From the NCBI GenBank assembly GCA_017431165.1, contig JAFRLO010000040.1:1-64000 (forward strand): a stretch of 64,000 bases of DNA, read 5' to 3'. The DNA is from Eggerthellaceae bacterium. Its GTDB lineage: Bacteria; Actinomycetota; Coriobacteriia; Coriobacteriales; Eggerthellaceae. The notes below the pieces were generated by a model. That model was given only the letters and a program-made list of their open reading frames with translations, did not search any database and was not told the origin of the DNA. Each line of letters starts with the position of its first letter. The stretch's first letter is position 1. This document shows, piece by piece, positions 40,681 through 49,475 of the stretch. The position numbers and the translations under genes are program-made.

Positions 40681-41204
40681 TGCTCGTCCTCCAAGACAGC
40701 GTTTTTCGCAGCTTTACGCTGAGCACGTCGTTTTGCAAAGAAGTTCGTCAGAAGATCGGCGCATTCCTCCTCGCACACGCCCGCACTCACATCGAACGTA
40801 TGGTTGAGACGCTCATCGCAATGAACGCTATAGAGGCTACCCAACGCACCAGCCTTCGGATCTTTTGCGCCATACACGCAGCGATCGATACGCGCTTGGT
40901 GCATAAGCCCAGCGCACATCACGCACGGTTCGAGCGTCACGTATACCGTGCACCCCGTAAGACGCCAGCAGCCTAATTCGGCGGCAGCTTGCTTCATAGC
41001 TAAGAATTCGGCATGTCCTGCAGGGTCCTGCGTTGTTTCGCGAAGATTGCATTCCTGCGCGATGACACATGGTTCGGCTAAGGGTTTTCGCGTTGCTGGA
41101 TCAATCGGTGCGTACACGACGACAGCGCCGATGGGAACCTCTCCCAGCGACTCGGCACGACGCGCTTGCTCAAGCGCCAACTGCATGTATTCTTGATCAT
41201 CCAT
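40677..41204 (-). CDS. tadA: tRNA-specific adenosine deaminase TadA
   Basis: Converts A34 to inosine in tRNA-Arg(ACG). The cytidine/deoxycytidylate deaminase fold shows zinc ligands GHAEFLAM and EPCVMCAG, followed by RIDRCVYGAKDPKAGA typical of TadA. The ATG at 41204 begins MDDQEYMQLALEQA, the usual TadA N-terminus (about 175 aa); a longer frame starting at 41237 is less likely. The internal GCWRLTGCTVYVTLEPC stretch confirms the family. Coupled to ispE through ATGA. Confidence 0.95.
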   Translation of the reverse strand: MDDQEYMQLALEQARRAESLGEVPIGAVVVYAPIDPATRKPLAEPCVIAQECNLRETTQDPAGHAEFLAMKQAAAELGCWRLTGCTVYVTLEPCVMCAGLMHQARIDRCVYGAKDPKAGALGSLYSVHCDERLNHTFDVSAGVCEEECADLLTNFFAKRRAQRKAAKNAVLEDEQ

Positions 41205-41239
41205 GGCTTCGATTATATGGTATCCTATGCCCTGCATTA

Positions 41240-41270
41240 CGCGAGTCTACGTTTTTTCTTAAGACTCGCG
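41240..41270. repeat. Inverted repeat between tadA and tRNA-Ser (TGA)
   Basis: CGCGAGTCT (41240-41248) and AGACTCGCG (41262-41270) form a perfect 9-bp inverted repeat with a T-rich 13-base loop in the divergent region. It could be an operator or a 5' hairpin; no regulator is implied by neighbours. Confidence 0.4.
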
Positions 41271-41302
41271 GATGTCGGTTTCATGACCGATGTGTTTCGC
41301 GC

Positions 41303-41390
41303 GGAGGATTGGCCGAGTGGTTGAAGGCGGCAGTCTTGAAAACTGTTGAGCCGCAAGGTTCCGTGGGTTCGAATCCTACATCCTCCGCCA
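41303..41390 (+). tRNA. tRNA-Ser (TGA)
   Basis: 88-base class II tRNA with an encoded CCA. The acceptor GGAGGAT pairs with ATCCTCC, and the anticodon loop CTTGAAA carries TGA. Confidence 0.95.
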
Positions 41391-41406
41391 TTCTTTCTCT
41401 AATTAC

Positions 41407-42099
41407 CTAAGCAGAAGGCTCGAGTTTATGGTAGGCACGCAAAGTGCGTATCGCTTCGTCTACCTGGTCGGGCTTAAGCACATTCGGCTCGTTACCCGAC
41501 GCAAGCGCCTGGATGTACAACCGACAGCAGAATTCTATATCGGCAGCCATCGTGTAGGCCTCATACACGGAATCCCCGCACACCACAAGCCCGTGATGGC
41601 CTAAAAGCACCGCACGATGACGTTCGTCTAGCGCTTCTGCAGCGGCATGAGCCAGCTCATCGCTTCCGAATGGATAATAGGGAATGCAGGGAACGTTCTC
41701 TCCAGCCGAACAAACTAGATAATGAATTGGCGGAAGGGCCTTTTCCATGCATGCAAGCGTTGTCGCATAGGGTGAATGCGTATGGATGACCACCTGCGTT
41801 GCCGGTAGCGCGCGATACGCAGCTAAATGCATGCCAAGCTCACTTGATGGCGTATGACCATATCGGCTGGGTGCAACCGAAGCACCTTCGGAATCCACTA
41901 TAGGGACATCCTCAACAGTCATCAGACGGTATTCGACGGCAGACGGCGAAATCGCGAATTCCTCCGTGCCGGCCACGCGGACACTGATATTGCCGCCCGT
42001 CGCATGCGTAAGCCCATCGTCAACCATCTTCTTGCAAAACGCTACAACCTGCTCGGCAGCCTTTAAACGTTGTTGGCCCAATTTCCTATTCATGAGCAC
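41407..42099 (-). CDS. Class II aldolase/adducin family protein, likely sugar-phosphate aldolase
   Basis: A 230-aa zinc-dependent class II aldolase of the FucA/AraD type. TGGNISVR (phosphate loop), SSELGMHLAAYR, the zinc motif HTHSPYATT and the later GHHGLVVCG are visible. It overlaps mtnA by ten bases. MtnA beside a FucA-like aldolase is the arrangement of the DHAP shunt, which cleaves 5-deoxy- or 5-methylthio-ribulose-1-phosphate to DHAP plus an aldehyde. Alternatively it could be a fuculose-phosphate aldolase or MtnB dehydratase; the neighbour decides for the first. Confidence 0.82.
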   Translation of the reverse strand: MLMNRKLGQQRLKAAEQVVAFCKKMVDDGLTHATGGNISVRVAGTEEFAISPSAVEYRLMTVEDVPIVDSEGASVAPSRYGHTPSSELGMHLAAYRALPATQVVIHTHSPYATTLACMEKALPPIHYLVCSAGENVPCIPYYPFGSDELAHAAAEALDERHRAVLLGHHGLVVCGDSVYEAYTMAADIEFCCRLYIQALASGNEPNVLKPDQVDEAIRTLRAYHKLEPSA

Positions 42100-43145
42100 A
42101 CCACTTTCCTCAATGAATCTTCAAACGGCGGATACGCAACGCCATCTTCGGTGATGATGGCACTGATGAGTTTTGCATCCGTCACATCGAACGCTGGATT
42201 GTAACATCGGACTTCTTCAGGAGCCATAGGTTGCTCGTACCACATCGTTTTGATCTCGTCGCCCGATCTCTCTTCAATCGGTATGTCTTCGCCCGTTGCG
42301 CAGGCAATATCAATCGTGCTTTTCGGCGCTAGTACGTAGAAAGGAACGTCGAAATGGTTAGCAAGCACGGCAACTCCAAATGTGCCGATCTTGTTGGCGG
42401 TATCCCCATTGGCCGCAATGCGGTCGGCACCCACCATGACAGCGTCGATTTTCCCTTGCGCCATAACCGCCGCAACCATGTTGTCGCAAATCAACGTTAC
42501 ATCAACACCTGCTTGCGAAAGCTCGAACGTCGTCAAGCGCGCACCTTGCAACAGGGGTCTTGTTTCATCGGCATACACCTTGATGGGCTTGCCTTCTGCC
42601 GCCCCGAGAATCGCAGGACCCAACGCAGTTCCTGGCCAGCCGCAGCCAAGCGGACCAGCGTTGCAGTGTGTCAGAATCGTTGCTCCCGGATTTAGAAGAC
42701 TAAGCCCAAAACGAGCGATAGACCCGTAGATAATCTCTTCGTTATCCTCAATATGGTGCGCATAATCGCAAAGATGCTGCGCGAGCTGCCAAGCATCCTG
42801 AGCAGGTTGCCCGCAGATCTCCCTTGCACAATCGAGCTCATATGCCAGATTAACTGCCGTGGGACGGCTGGATTGCAGGTAGTCTGCCTGATCGTATAAC
42901 CTGTCGCGCGTTTCCTCAAGAGAACAGCCCTCTAGCGCTGCCTGCCGTGCGAAGCACGACATGGCAAACGCTGCTGTCTTGCCAATGCACGGAGCCCCGC
43001 GGACAGCGAGCGTAGCTATCGCATCGAAAAACTCTTCCGGTGTCGAGAGAGTGCGATGCACTAGCTCTCTCGGCAAACGGGTTTGGTCAATGATGGTGCA
43101 GCTTACACCACCCTCATCGATACGGATGTTTTCCAAGCGCGCCAA
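42090..43145 (-). CDS. mtnA: S-methyl-5-thioribose-1-phosphate isomerase (or 5-deoxyribose-1-phosphate isomerase)
   Basis: Aldose-ketose isomerase of the MtnA/eIF2B-like family, 351 aa. Signatures are RGAPCIGKTAAFAM, TILTHCNAGPLGCGWPGTALG, YADETRPLLQGARLT with the catalytic region, and GADRIAANGDTANKIGT. The glycine-rich CNAGPLGC version differs from the usual CNTGSLAT. With the class II aldolase it fits salvage of methylthioadenosine or 5'-deoxyadenosine, the by-product of radical SAM enzymes. The nucleosidase/phosphorylase and kinase are not in the window. Confidence 0.9.
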   Translation of the reverse strand: MARLENIRIDEGGVSCTIIDQTRLPRELVHRTLSTPEEFFDAIATLAVRGAPCIGKTAAFAMSCFARQAALEGCSLEETRDRLYDQADYLQSSRPTAVNLAYELDCAREICGQPAQDAWQLAQHLCDYAHHIEDNEEIIYGSIARFGLSLLNPGATILTHCNAGPLGCGWPGTALGPAILGAAEGKPIKVYADETRPLLQGARLTTFELSQAGVDVTLICDNMVAAVMAQGKIDAVMVGADRIAANGDTANKIGTFGVAVLANHFDVPFYVLAPKSTIDIACATGEDIPIEERSGDEIKTMWYEQPMAPEEVRCYNPAFDVTDAKLISAIITEDGVAYPPFEDSLRKVVCS

Positions 43146-43168
43146 TTACACACCCTCCGGAAACCTCA

Positions 43169-43717
43169 TTACTTATCAAGCGCACGGCGCACACGCTCGA
43201 AATGCAGGAAGATGCCCTTATCGTTGAGCGCAACGATGTCTTCCCAAGTCGCAAGCTTGAAATCAATAGCCTCGGAAGCAAGCAGCGTCACATCGCCTTC
43301 GTCAAAATCAAGTACGCAGCGGTACATATCAACGAAGTAATTGTCACCGCCTTCTAAGTCATCGTTGCGGTAGGTGTAAATCAGCTCAGGATCGCAACCA
43401 TCTGACGCAAGGCCCGTTTCCTCGGTAATCTCTCGCAGCACCGCATGGTACGAATCTTCGCCGGCACGCACACCGCCACCCGTGATCTCCCACCAGCCTG
43501 CAGCCCAATGCTTATCGAGGGCGCGCTGCGTTACGAGATACTTCCCTTCGGTGTTCTGGATGATAGCCAACACATACATGAGATACTCGCCCTCATGCAT
43601 GAATGCTTCAGCTCGCTCAACGCGCTGCCCGGTAGGCACTTTCTGCGCATCGTAGACGTCCATCGGCTCGATCATTGCACAAACATCCTCTGCCGCGTTT
43701 TCCAGCAGGTTTTCCAT
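43169..43717 (-). CDS. NUDIX hydrolase
   Basis: A 182-aa protein with a complete Nudix box (GGGVRAGEDSYHAVLREITEETGL), which coordinates Mg2+ for cleavage of nucleoside diphosphate-linked compounds. An N-terminal segment with YDAQKVPTGQRVERAE and YVLAIIQNTEGKYLVTQRA resembles Nudix proteins of the YfcD or isopentenyl isomerase-like group, so the substrate stays open. It lies three bases after the upstream 177-aa gene and 23 bp before mtnA. Confidence 0.88.
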   Translation of the reverse strand: MENLLENAAEDVCAMIEPMDVYDAQKVPTGQRVERAEAFMHEGEYLMYVLAIIQNTEGKYLVTQRALDKHWAAGWWEITGGGVRAGEDSYHAVLREITEETGLASDGCDPELIYTYRNDDLEGGDNYFVDMYRCVLDFDEGDVTLLASEAIDFKLATWEDIVALNDKGIFLHFERVRRALDK

Positions 43718-43720
43718 CGA

Positions 43721-44254
43721 TTATTCGTCCTCGTCGTGGCAACCGCAATCACAGTCATCGTCATGGACGTATTTCTCGTCGATCTCTTCGTCGGAATACT
43801 CGGAAGCAGCCTTCAGACCAGCCATGAAGTTCGGTGCCTCACCGATATACATCGGCTCGTCTTCGAAAACGAGCGTCCCATCTGCTTTCAGGGTATACAG
43901 ATAGCCAACCGCATAGCCCACATCCTCACCCGGAAGGCCACCTTCTGCAATCAGCATGTCCTTCTGGCCAGCATCCGTATCCGCATATCCGTCATAGCAG
44001 AACGCATACGCATCGGCCCCACGGGCGCCTGCAACGGTACGCTGCGCCTGTGCGAAACACATCTCCGGATTTTCTCCCGGATGCGTCTCGATGAAGATGT
44101 TGTCTTTGATGACGAGCACCGAGAACGGAACGACCTCACCCTCCTGCTCGATCTTCTCCTTGGCTTCGTCGAGGGTAAAGAGCAGCACTTGTTCGAGCAA
44201 CTCGGGGAAATCGGGAATCTCGGTCGAATTGTTTTCAATAAGTCTTTCTGCCAT
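43721..44254 (-). CDS. Acidic soluble protein with Asp/Cys/His-rich tail, function unknown
   Basis: A 177-aa acidic protein without membrane segments. The body alternates strands and helices (FSVLVIKDNIFIETHPGENPE, GADAYAFCYDGYAD). The tail reads DDDCDCGCHDEDE and may bind metal. It starts the Nudix-mtnA-aldolase group with three-base spacing to the Nudix gene. No family recognised by eye. Confidence 0.7.
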   Translation of the reverse strand: MAERLIENNSTEIPDFPELLEQVLLFTLDEAKEKIEQEGEVVPFSVLVIKDNIFIETHPGENPEMCFAQAQRTVAGARGADAYAFCYDGYADTDAGQKDMLIAEGGLPGEDVGYAVGYLYTLKADGTLVFEDEPMYIGEAPNFMAGLKAASEYSDEEIDEKYVHDDDCDCGCHDEDE

Positions 44255-44322
44255 GGCTAGATGGTCCTTTCGGATGGTTGCGTAGCTTGATATCGTTGCG
44301 GCGATCTGTGAATCGACAAAGC

Positions 44323-44342
44323 GACGGCGCAGTCGCGCCGTC
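44323..44342 (-). terminator. Possible terminator downstream of the winged-helix gene
   Basis: GACGGCGC (44323-44330) pairs with GCGCCGTC (44335-44342). On the minus strand it is followed only by GCTTTGTC, so termination is uncertain. Confidence 0.4.
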
Positions 44343-44389
44343 GTCGGATACGTCCCGCCAACACGTGGTGCACTATACCACTTCGCGGA

Positions 44390-44728
44390 CTATTCTTGAA
44401 TCGCCTTCCCTGCTTTGCGGCCACGAGATTCTACTGTGTATTCGAAATCTTCGACGACTCGATAGGCGTTCGCGAGCTGACCGCCATCTTCATCGTAACG
44501 GGGAACTACAACAATCGCCTTTGCGCGAAGGAGCTTCTGTATCGAGCGCGTAATCGTCTTTTCGCTGGTTCCAAGCAGCAAAGCTAATTCGTGCTTGGCA
44601 TATATCGAAAGCCCATCGTTGCCCACGTGTTTTTTGAGAAACACCAGCAAACGACTTGTAGAGGTGCTAAGTTTGATGGTCTCTTGTGCTGTATTTTCGC
44701 TTTCTTTTTTCTCGGACGACAATGCCAT
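44390..44728 (-). CDS. Winged helix-turn-helix transcriptional regulator
   Basis: A 112-aa DNA-binding protein from the ATG at 44728. The central region (KHELALLLGTSEKTITRSIQKLLRAKAIVVVPRY) is a Crp/MarR-like winged helix without the sensory domain of Crp family members. A longer frame from 44779 adds a stretch that does not look like the family. It is divergent from the PrsA-like gene, and related 20-bp repeats sit in the shared region, so autoregulation and control of the foldase are plausible. Confidence 0.78.
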   Translation of the reverse strand: MALSSEKKESENTAQETIKLSTSTSRLLVFLKKHVGNDGLSIYAKHELALLLGTSEKTITRSIQKLLRAKAIVVVPRYDEDGGQLANAYRVVEDFEYTVESRGRKAGKAIQE

Positions 44729-44822
44729 AAGTAATAGCCCCCCCTTCCGGCCTGTAGAACATATCAATGGGAGAAGCATTTGTGCCTAAAGTGCAGGCAA
44801 GATGATGCAGACTTTAAAGTTC

Positions 44823-44872
44823 ACTTCATATAAACCTGCTCATTTAATATACATTTCACATAAACTTACTCA
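44823..44872. promoter_or_regulatory. Two 20-bp direct repeats between the wHTH gene and the foldase
   Basis: Copies at 44823-44842 and 44853-44872 share TTCA-ATAAAC-T-CTCA and are 30 bp apart (start to start, about three helical turns). A palindrome TTCATGTGAA lies further right near 44943. Likely operator sites for the adjacent regulator; inference only. Confidence 0.45.
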
Positions 44873-45063
44873 CAAGTCAAGAACAATATCAAAAACGCGC
44901 AAAAACCCAGATGATGTGCATTTTTTCGCTACGCTTTTCCATTTCATGTGAATCGAATGTGGTCACATTGTGCATGATGCGCGAGCGGCATCAGGCTGTG
45001 GCACAATTCATCCGTATGCTTTTGCAGAGCAGATACTTCTATGAAGTCGCGAGAAAGGCAACC

Positions 45064-46080
45064 ATGAAGGCTAAGGGCGTAAGGCGCTTTTTGTGCACCA
45101 TCGGCGTAACAGCACTGTGCGTGTTGGGATTGACTGCGTGCTCGGGGGGTTTGACGGGCGGCACCGCCGCAACCGTTAATGGAGTTGCAATCCCGGAAGA
45201 CAAGGTCACCACGTATATCGAGCAATTCCGTGAAGCGTACGGTTTGACCAAGGATTCTGACTGGAAGAACTGGATGAAGTCCTCAGGTTATACCCCCGAA
45301 TCCTTGCGCAGTGCCGTTATAGACATTTACGTAGAGCAAGAAGCTATCAAACTCGCTGCCACCGAAAGGGGCATCTCCATCGCGCCCGACGTCATCGACG
45401 GATACGTAAACGACGTCAAGTCGAAGTACAGCTCCGATGAGGAATGGAAGAAAGCGCTCGACGCGGTCGGCATGTCCGAAGACGAATATCGCGAGAACAT
45501 CGAACGCTCACTTCTAGCAGAAGACCTGACCAAAGCAATCGAAGCTGAAACGCCTGCTTCGGAGGAAGATCAGCTTCTTAATTACTGCAACATGTATCTG
45601 AACCGCTTCGATGGGGCAAAACGCAGCTCGCACATCCTTTTCAGCAGTGAGGATACCGACACGGCGAAAACCGTACTCGAACAGCTCAACGACGGCTCGC
45701 TCGATTTCGAGACAGCAGCACAGACCTACTCCATCGATGGTTCGGGAGCAAATGGCGGCGATGTTGGTTGGGATAAGGCAAGTCGCTTCATCACCGAATA
45801 CACCGATGCACTTGACAAGCTGGAAGTAGGAGAAATCAGCGGTCTGGTAAAGAGCGTATACGGCATCCATATCATCAAATGCACCGACAAGTTCACAAGC
45901 CCCGAAAAGATCTCGAGCATCGACGAGATGCCAGAAGGGCTCGTTGATTATGTCCGCTCAACAATGACCGCAAACAGCTCCTCGGATGCGCTCACCAAGT
46001 ACCTTACCGCCTATGTCGCATCGCTCGATGTCGTGAAAAATAATATCCCTAAGAGCGTTCCGTACTATGTAAGCCTCTAG
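45064..46080 (+). CDS. Parvulin-type peptidyl-prolyl isomerase lipoprotein (PrsA-like foldase)
   Basis: Extracellular folding factor, 338 aa from the ATG at 45064. The lipoprotein signal ends LGLTAC (Cys26). A SurA-type N-terminal chaperone region (about 35-180) contains AATVNGVAIPEDKVTTYIEQF. The rotamase domain (about 190-290) has RSSHILF, FETAAQTYSIDGSGANGGDVGW and VKSVYGIHIIK, the core parvulin motifs. An upstream in-frame ATG at 44911 would add 51 residues that lack signal-peptide character. AGAAAGG precedes the chosen start. Expected to help secreted proteins fold after Sec export. Confidence 0.9.
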   Translation: MKAKGVRRFLCTIGVTALCVLGLTACSGGLTGGTAATVNGVAIPEDKVTTYIEQFREAYGLTKDSDWKNWMKSSGYTPESLRSAVIDIYVEQEAIKLAATERGISIAPDVIDGYVNDVKSKYSSDEEWKKALDAVGMSEDEYRENIERSLLAEDLTKAIEAETPASEEDQLLNYCNMYLNRFDGAKRSSHILFSSEDTDTAKTVLEQLNDGSLDFETAAQTYSIDGSGANGGDVGWDKASRFITEYTDALDKLEVGEISGLVKSVYGIHIIKCTDKFTSPEKISSIDEMPEGLVDYVRSTMTANSSSDALTKYLTAYVASLDVVKNNIPKSVPYYVSL

Positions 46081-46144
46081 CACACGACGGTTCGCTACAG
46101 CCAGGCCGATGCTTCATCGGAATGTTTTTGACAGGAAAACGAAA

Positions 46145-46168
46145 ACGGCGCCTCTCTTGGGGCGCCGT
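46145..46168 (-). terminator. Terminator of the two tRNA-Ser genes
   Basis: ACGGCGCC and GGCGCCGT form an 8-bp stem, and on the minus strand TTTCGTTTTCC follows. Confidence 0.75.
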
Positions 46169-46176
46169 AGCATATC

Positions 46177-46269
46177 TGGCGGAGGGATAGGGATTCGAAC
46201 CCTAGATACCGAGAATATCGGTATAACGATTTTCGAGACCGCCGCATTCGACCACTCTGCCATCCCTCC
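46177..46269 (-). tRNA. tRNA-Ser (CGA)
   Basis: 93-base class II tRNA with an encoded CCA. The acceptor GGAGGGA pairs with TCCCTCC, the anticodon is CGA within CTCGAAA, and there is a long variable arm. Confidence 0.94.
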
Positions 46270-46306
46270 ATATGTGGCACAACCTATGTGCTATTGAGTG
46301 GAAAAG

Positions 46307-46398
46307 TGGCGGAGAGATGGGGATTCGAACCCCAGATACGCTTTCGGCGCATACACGATTTCCAATCGTGCTCCTTCGGCCAGCTCGGACATCTCTCC
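46307..46398 (-). tRNA. tRNA-Ser (GGA)
   Basis: 92-base class II tRNA with an encoded CCA. The acceptor GGAGAGA pairs with TCTCTCC, and the anticodon is GGA within TTGGAAA. Confidence 0.94.
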
Positions 46399-46498
46399 GC
46401 GTAAGTCGTCTGCTGCTTGCACCCGTATGCCGAGCGCGCAGCAATAGTGAAGTATATATCAGCATGCCCTCGGTAACAAGAGCAAACTTGCCTTTCCG

Positions 46499-48334
46499 CT
46501 AGGCCTTGTTCGCTTTGCGACGATCGCTCGCGCTCAGCAAACGCTTCCTCAACCTGATGTTTTTCGGCGTGATTTCGACCAACTCATCATCCTCGATATA
46601 CTCAAGCGCCTCTTCAAGCGTAAACGTAATCGGCGGAGTCAGCTGAATTGCCTTATCAGCACCGCTTGAACGCTGATTGCCCAACTGTTTGCTACGTGCG
46701 ACATTAACGACCATATCGCCTTCTTTGGCTGACTCTCCGACGATCATGCCCTCATAGCAGTCTTCACCAGGTCCAATGAAGAGACGTCCGCGTTCCTGTA
46801 GCGTATCGAGCGCATATGCGACGCTCTTTTCCGTCGTCATGCTTATCATCGACCCGTTCTTGCGACCCGACATCTCCCCGCGTACAGGGCCATATTCGCT
46901 GAAGCGATGGAACATGGTCGCTTCCCCATGCGTTGCGTTCATCAGGCGCGTGTTAAGGCCCATCGTGCCGCGCGTGGGAATCTTGAATACAAGGTGTGTT
47001 TGCTCATGCTTTAAGTGCATGTCGAGCATCTCGCCGCCCGCGTTGCCAAACACCTCGATAGCCTTGCCGGCATACTCTCCCGGCACGTCAACAGTCGCTT
47101 CTTCGATGGGTTCGAGCTTGTTGCCGTTCTCATCTTCGCGGATGATGACGCGCGGTCTGCCGACCTGGAACTCGAACCCCTCGCGACGCATGGTCTCCAT
47201 CAAGACCGAAAGATGCAAGACACCGCGCCCTGCAACCTCGATGCCAGTCGAATCTTCGAGCTCGGTAATGCGCATGGAAATGTTGCTCTCCTTCTCGCGC
47301 ATCAAACGTTCCCGCAGCTGACGCGACCCGACGATGTCTCCCTCGCGGCCGACAAGCGGACTTGTCGATGCCTCGAACACAACGGCCATCGTAGGCTCCT
47401 CGACCTTGATCGGCGCAAGCTCGACTGGGTTATCTTTGCTTGTAACCATATCACCGATATCCGCATCGTCAACGCCTACGACAGCAACGATGTCGCCCGC
47501 CGTAACGGTCTTCTGCTCCTTTTTGCCAAGTTCCTCGAACGTGAACACCTGTTTAATCGGAGCCCCGTATCGGTTTCCATCGTTTTTAATGACCAAAACC
47601 TGCTGGCCTTTGCTGATTGAACCAGAAGATAGGCGGCCAACGCCAATGCGACCAACGAAACTGCTGTGATCAACCGTGCAGATCTGCAAGGCAATAGGAC
47701 CGTCAGGATCGCACTCGGGTGCTGGAACCTCATTGACGATGGTGTCGAGCAACGGAATCATGTTCATGTTGTCATCTTCCGGCTCGAAACGAGCATATCC
47801 ATGCATGGCACTTGTGAACACGATGGGGAAATCGAGTTGCTCGTCGGAAGCATCGAGCTCGACCATCAGGTCGAACACCTCATCGACAACTTCTTGAGGA
47901 CGAGAACCGGGACGATCGATCTTGTTCACCACGACAATGATGCGCAGGCCTTGCTCGAGCGCGTGACGCAGCACGAAACGTGTCTGCGGCATCGGCCCTT
48001 CGAACGCATCGACGATAAGCAACGCGCCATCTGCCATATTCAGCACGCGTTCGACCTCCCCGCCGAAATCCGCATGGCCGGGAGTATCGATGACGTTGAT
48101 TTTCACGTCCTTATACGTGATGGAGATGTTCTTCGAAAGGATTGTGATACCGCGCTCTCGCTCTTGGTCGTTGCTGTCCAGAAACTGAGCAGCAACCTGT
48201 TGGTTTTCGCGGAACACGCCTGCAGTGTAAAGCAAACGATCGACGATTGTCGTCTTGCCATGATCAACATGGGCGATAATCGCAACGTTGCGGATATCTT
48301 CTCGTTTCACAGATTTCTTCTTTCCGATGCTCAT
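46499..48334 (-). CDS. typA: Translational GTPase TypA/BipA
   Basis: Ribosome-associated GTPase (611 aa) involved in 50S assembly and stress growth. G1 is AHVDHGKTT, switch I is RGITI, G3 is [17 protein letters not shown]4 is [10 protein letters not shown]. Later EF-G-like domains and the TypA-specific C-terminal region ([32 protein letters not shown]) follow. No Shine-Dalgarno site is visible before the ATG. Instead a GGAGCTT/AAGCTCC hairpin and a TTGTTTTTGT tract directly precede the start codon, which is unusual and may be regulatory. Confidence 0.97.
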   Translation of the reverse strand: MSIGKKKSVKREDIRNVAIIAHVDHGKTTIVDRLLYTAGVFRENQQVAAQFLDSNDQERERGITILSKNISITYKDVKINVIDTPGHADFGGEVERVLNMADGALLIVDAFEGPMPQTRFVLRHALEQGLRIIVVVNKIDRPGSRPQEVVDEVFDLMVELDASDEQLDFPIVFTSAMHGYARFEPEDDNMNMIPLLDTIVNEVPAPECDPDGPIALQICTVDHSSFVGRIGVGRLSSGSISKGQQVLVIKNDGNRYGAPIKQVFTFEELGKKEQKTVTAGDIVAVVGVDDADIGDMVTSKDNPVELAPIKVEEPTMAVVFEASTSPLVGREGDIVGSRQLRERLMREKESNISMRITELEDSTGIEVAGRGVLHLSVLMETMRREGFEFQVGRPRVIIREDENGNKLEPIEEATVDVPGEYAGKAIEVFGNAGGEMLDMHLKHEQTHLVFKIPTRGTMGLNTRLMNATHGEATMFHRFSEYGPVRGEMSGRKNGSMISMTTEKSVAYALDTLQERGRLFIGPGEDCYEGMIVGESAKEGDMVVNVARSKQLGNQRSSGADKAIQLTPPITFTLEEALEYIEDDELVEITPKNIRLRKRLLSASDRRKANKA

Positions 48335-48345
48335 ACAAAAACAAT

Positions 48346-48361
48346 GGAGCTTTCAAGCTCC
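48346..48361 (-). promoter_or_regulatory. Hairpin abutting the typA start codon
   Basis: A perfect inverted repeat TGGAGCTT-AAGCTCCA (no central spacer) is followed on the minus strand by TTGTTTTTGT and then the ATG at 48334. A TATACT (48382-48377) upstream may be the -10 element, giving a leader made mostly of this hairpin. Confidence 0.5.
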
Positions 48362-48458
48362 ACGATACGCATGAGCAGTATAGCGCGTTTATTGCAAAAA
48401 GCATTGATGAGAGGCCTGACTGGCGCTATGCAATATGCGTAATCCCCCAAACAGCAAA

Positions 48459-48481
48459 GGAGCTGGATAGAATCCAGCTCC
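48459..48481 (-). terminator. Hairpin between typA and the next gene
   Basis: GGAGCTGGAT (48459-48468) pairs with ATCCAGCTCC (48472-48481) over 10 bp with a 3-base loop. Minus-strand TTTGCTGTTTGG follows, so it could end the gene at 48584. The T tract is imperfect. Confidence 0.6.
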
Positions 48482-48583
48482 TCGCTTGTGTTTTAGACTG
48501 CCACAACTATAAGACTATATCTACTAATTGTCAATTATTTTTTTCTCTTGCGCCACCCTGGTTTGACAATCGTTTTACAACCC

Positions 48584-49360
48584 TTAAGCCTGTTCGATTA
48601 CCTCATCGGCGGCCTGATCAACGACATCTTCTGCCTCATCGTAGGCAGCAGCAGCATCTTCACCGCCTTCGCTGTCTTCTTGCGCCACATACACTTCGCG
48701 CTTTTGCCCGAACTCGGCTTCGGCATCCTGCTCAATCTTAACGAGAGCCCTCTGAAGAGCGATTGCATCGAGATAATTCAGCAAGTTGAACAAGAACATG
48801 ACGAACGCTATCACTGCAACAACAAAGACCGCAGCGACGAGTAGCAGCGAGGTAAGGCTTTGCGTGAGGTGCGCACTCGTCGAGAACAGATATATTCCGA
48901 CAGCTACAGCGATGATCGTCACGCCAGCATAGAGCAGCGTTGCCCTGGAATAGTCTCCTGGAACGCCAGCAACCCTGTCACGCGCCTGGCGAGTACGAGC
49001 AGAATAGTCCTCCGGAAAGCGGAACCCTGAAGCCTGGCGCGCCATTGCGACCTCTTCCGCCATGTGGTGGTACTGGTTGTACTGATAGATGCACAATGGC
49101 ACGAGTACGATTCCGACCGCCACGTTTATTCCGAGAAGGAGCATGTTGTTTCCACCAGCGACGAATACCCAGATCGTCGCCCCCACCACAAGAACAACCG
49201 CCAACAAGAAGCACACGAAGTAGATGTTGCACGTACGGGCAAGTGCCTTTTCGACGTACTTTTCCCGTTCGAGCACTTGACGATGACGGACAACGCGCTC
49301 GTAACGTGTTCTTTCGTTTTTGCGAACCTTTTTCTTAGCGGCATTAACTTTGTTTGCCAT
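48584..49360 (-). CDS. Four-helix membrane protein with charged ends, function unknown
   Basis: A 258-aa protein with a very basic N-terminus (about 1-40, many Lys and Arg), membrane segments at about 45-70, 75-95, 140-160 and 168-195, and an acidic C-terminal tail (about 220-258, many Asp, Glu and Ala). The loop after helix two contains QYHHMAEEVAMARQASGFRFPEDY. No family recognised. It sits between murB and typA on the minus strand as a probable single gene. Confidence 0.75.
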   Translation of the reverse strand: MANKVNAAKKKVRKNERTRYERVVRHRQVLEREKYVEKALARTCNIYFVCFLLAVVLVVGATIWVFVAGGNNMLLLGINVAVGIVLVPLCIYQYNQYHHMAEEVAMARQASGFRFPEDYSARTRQARDRVAGVPGDYSRATLLYAGVTIIAVAVGIYLFSTSAHLTQSLTSLLLVAAVFVVAVIAFVMFLFNLLNYLDAIALQRALVKIEQDAEAEFGQKREVYVAQEDSEGGEDAAAAYDEAEDVVDQAADEVIEQA

Positions 49361-49475
49361 AATCGATTCTTTTCCTCTTGCCTTATGTCGCCGTTAATTC
49401 ATTAACTTGCTTATTCTATATTGACAAACGTGCTTTGCATACAACATTTTAGCTCTTTGCCCCGCGATTCTCTGA

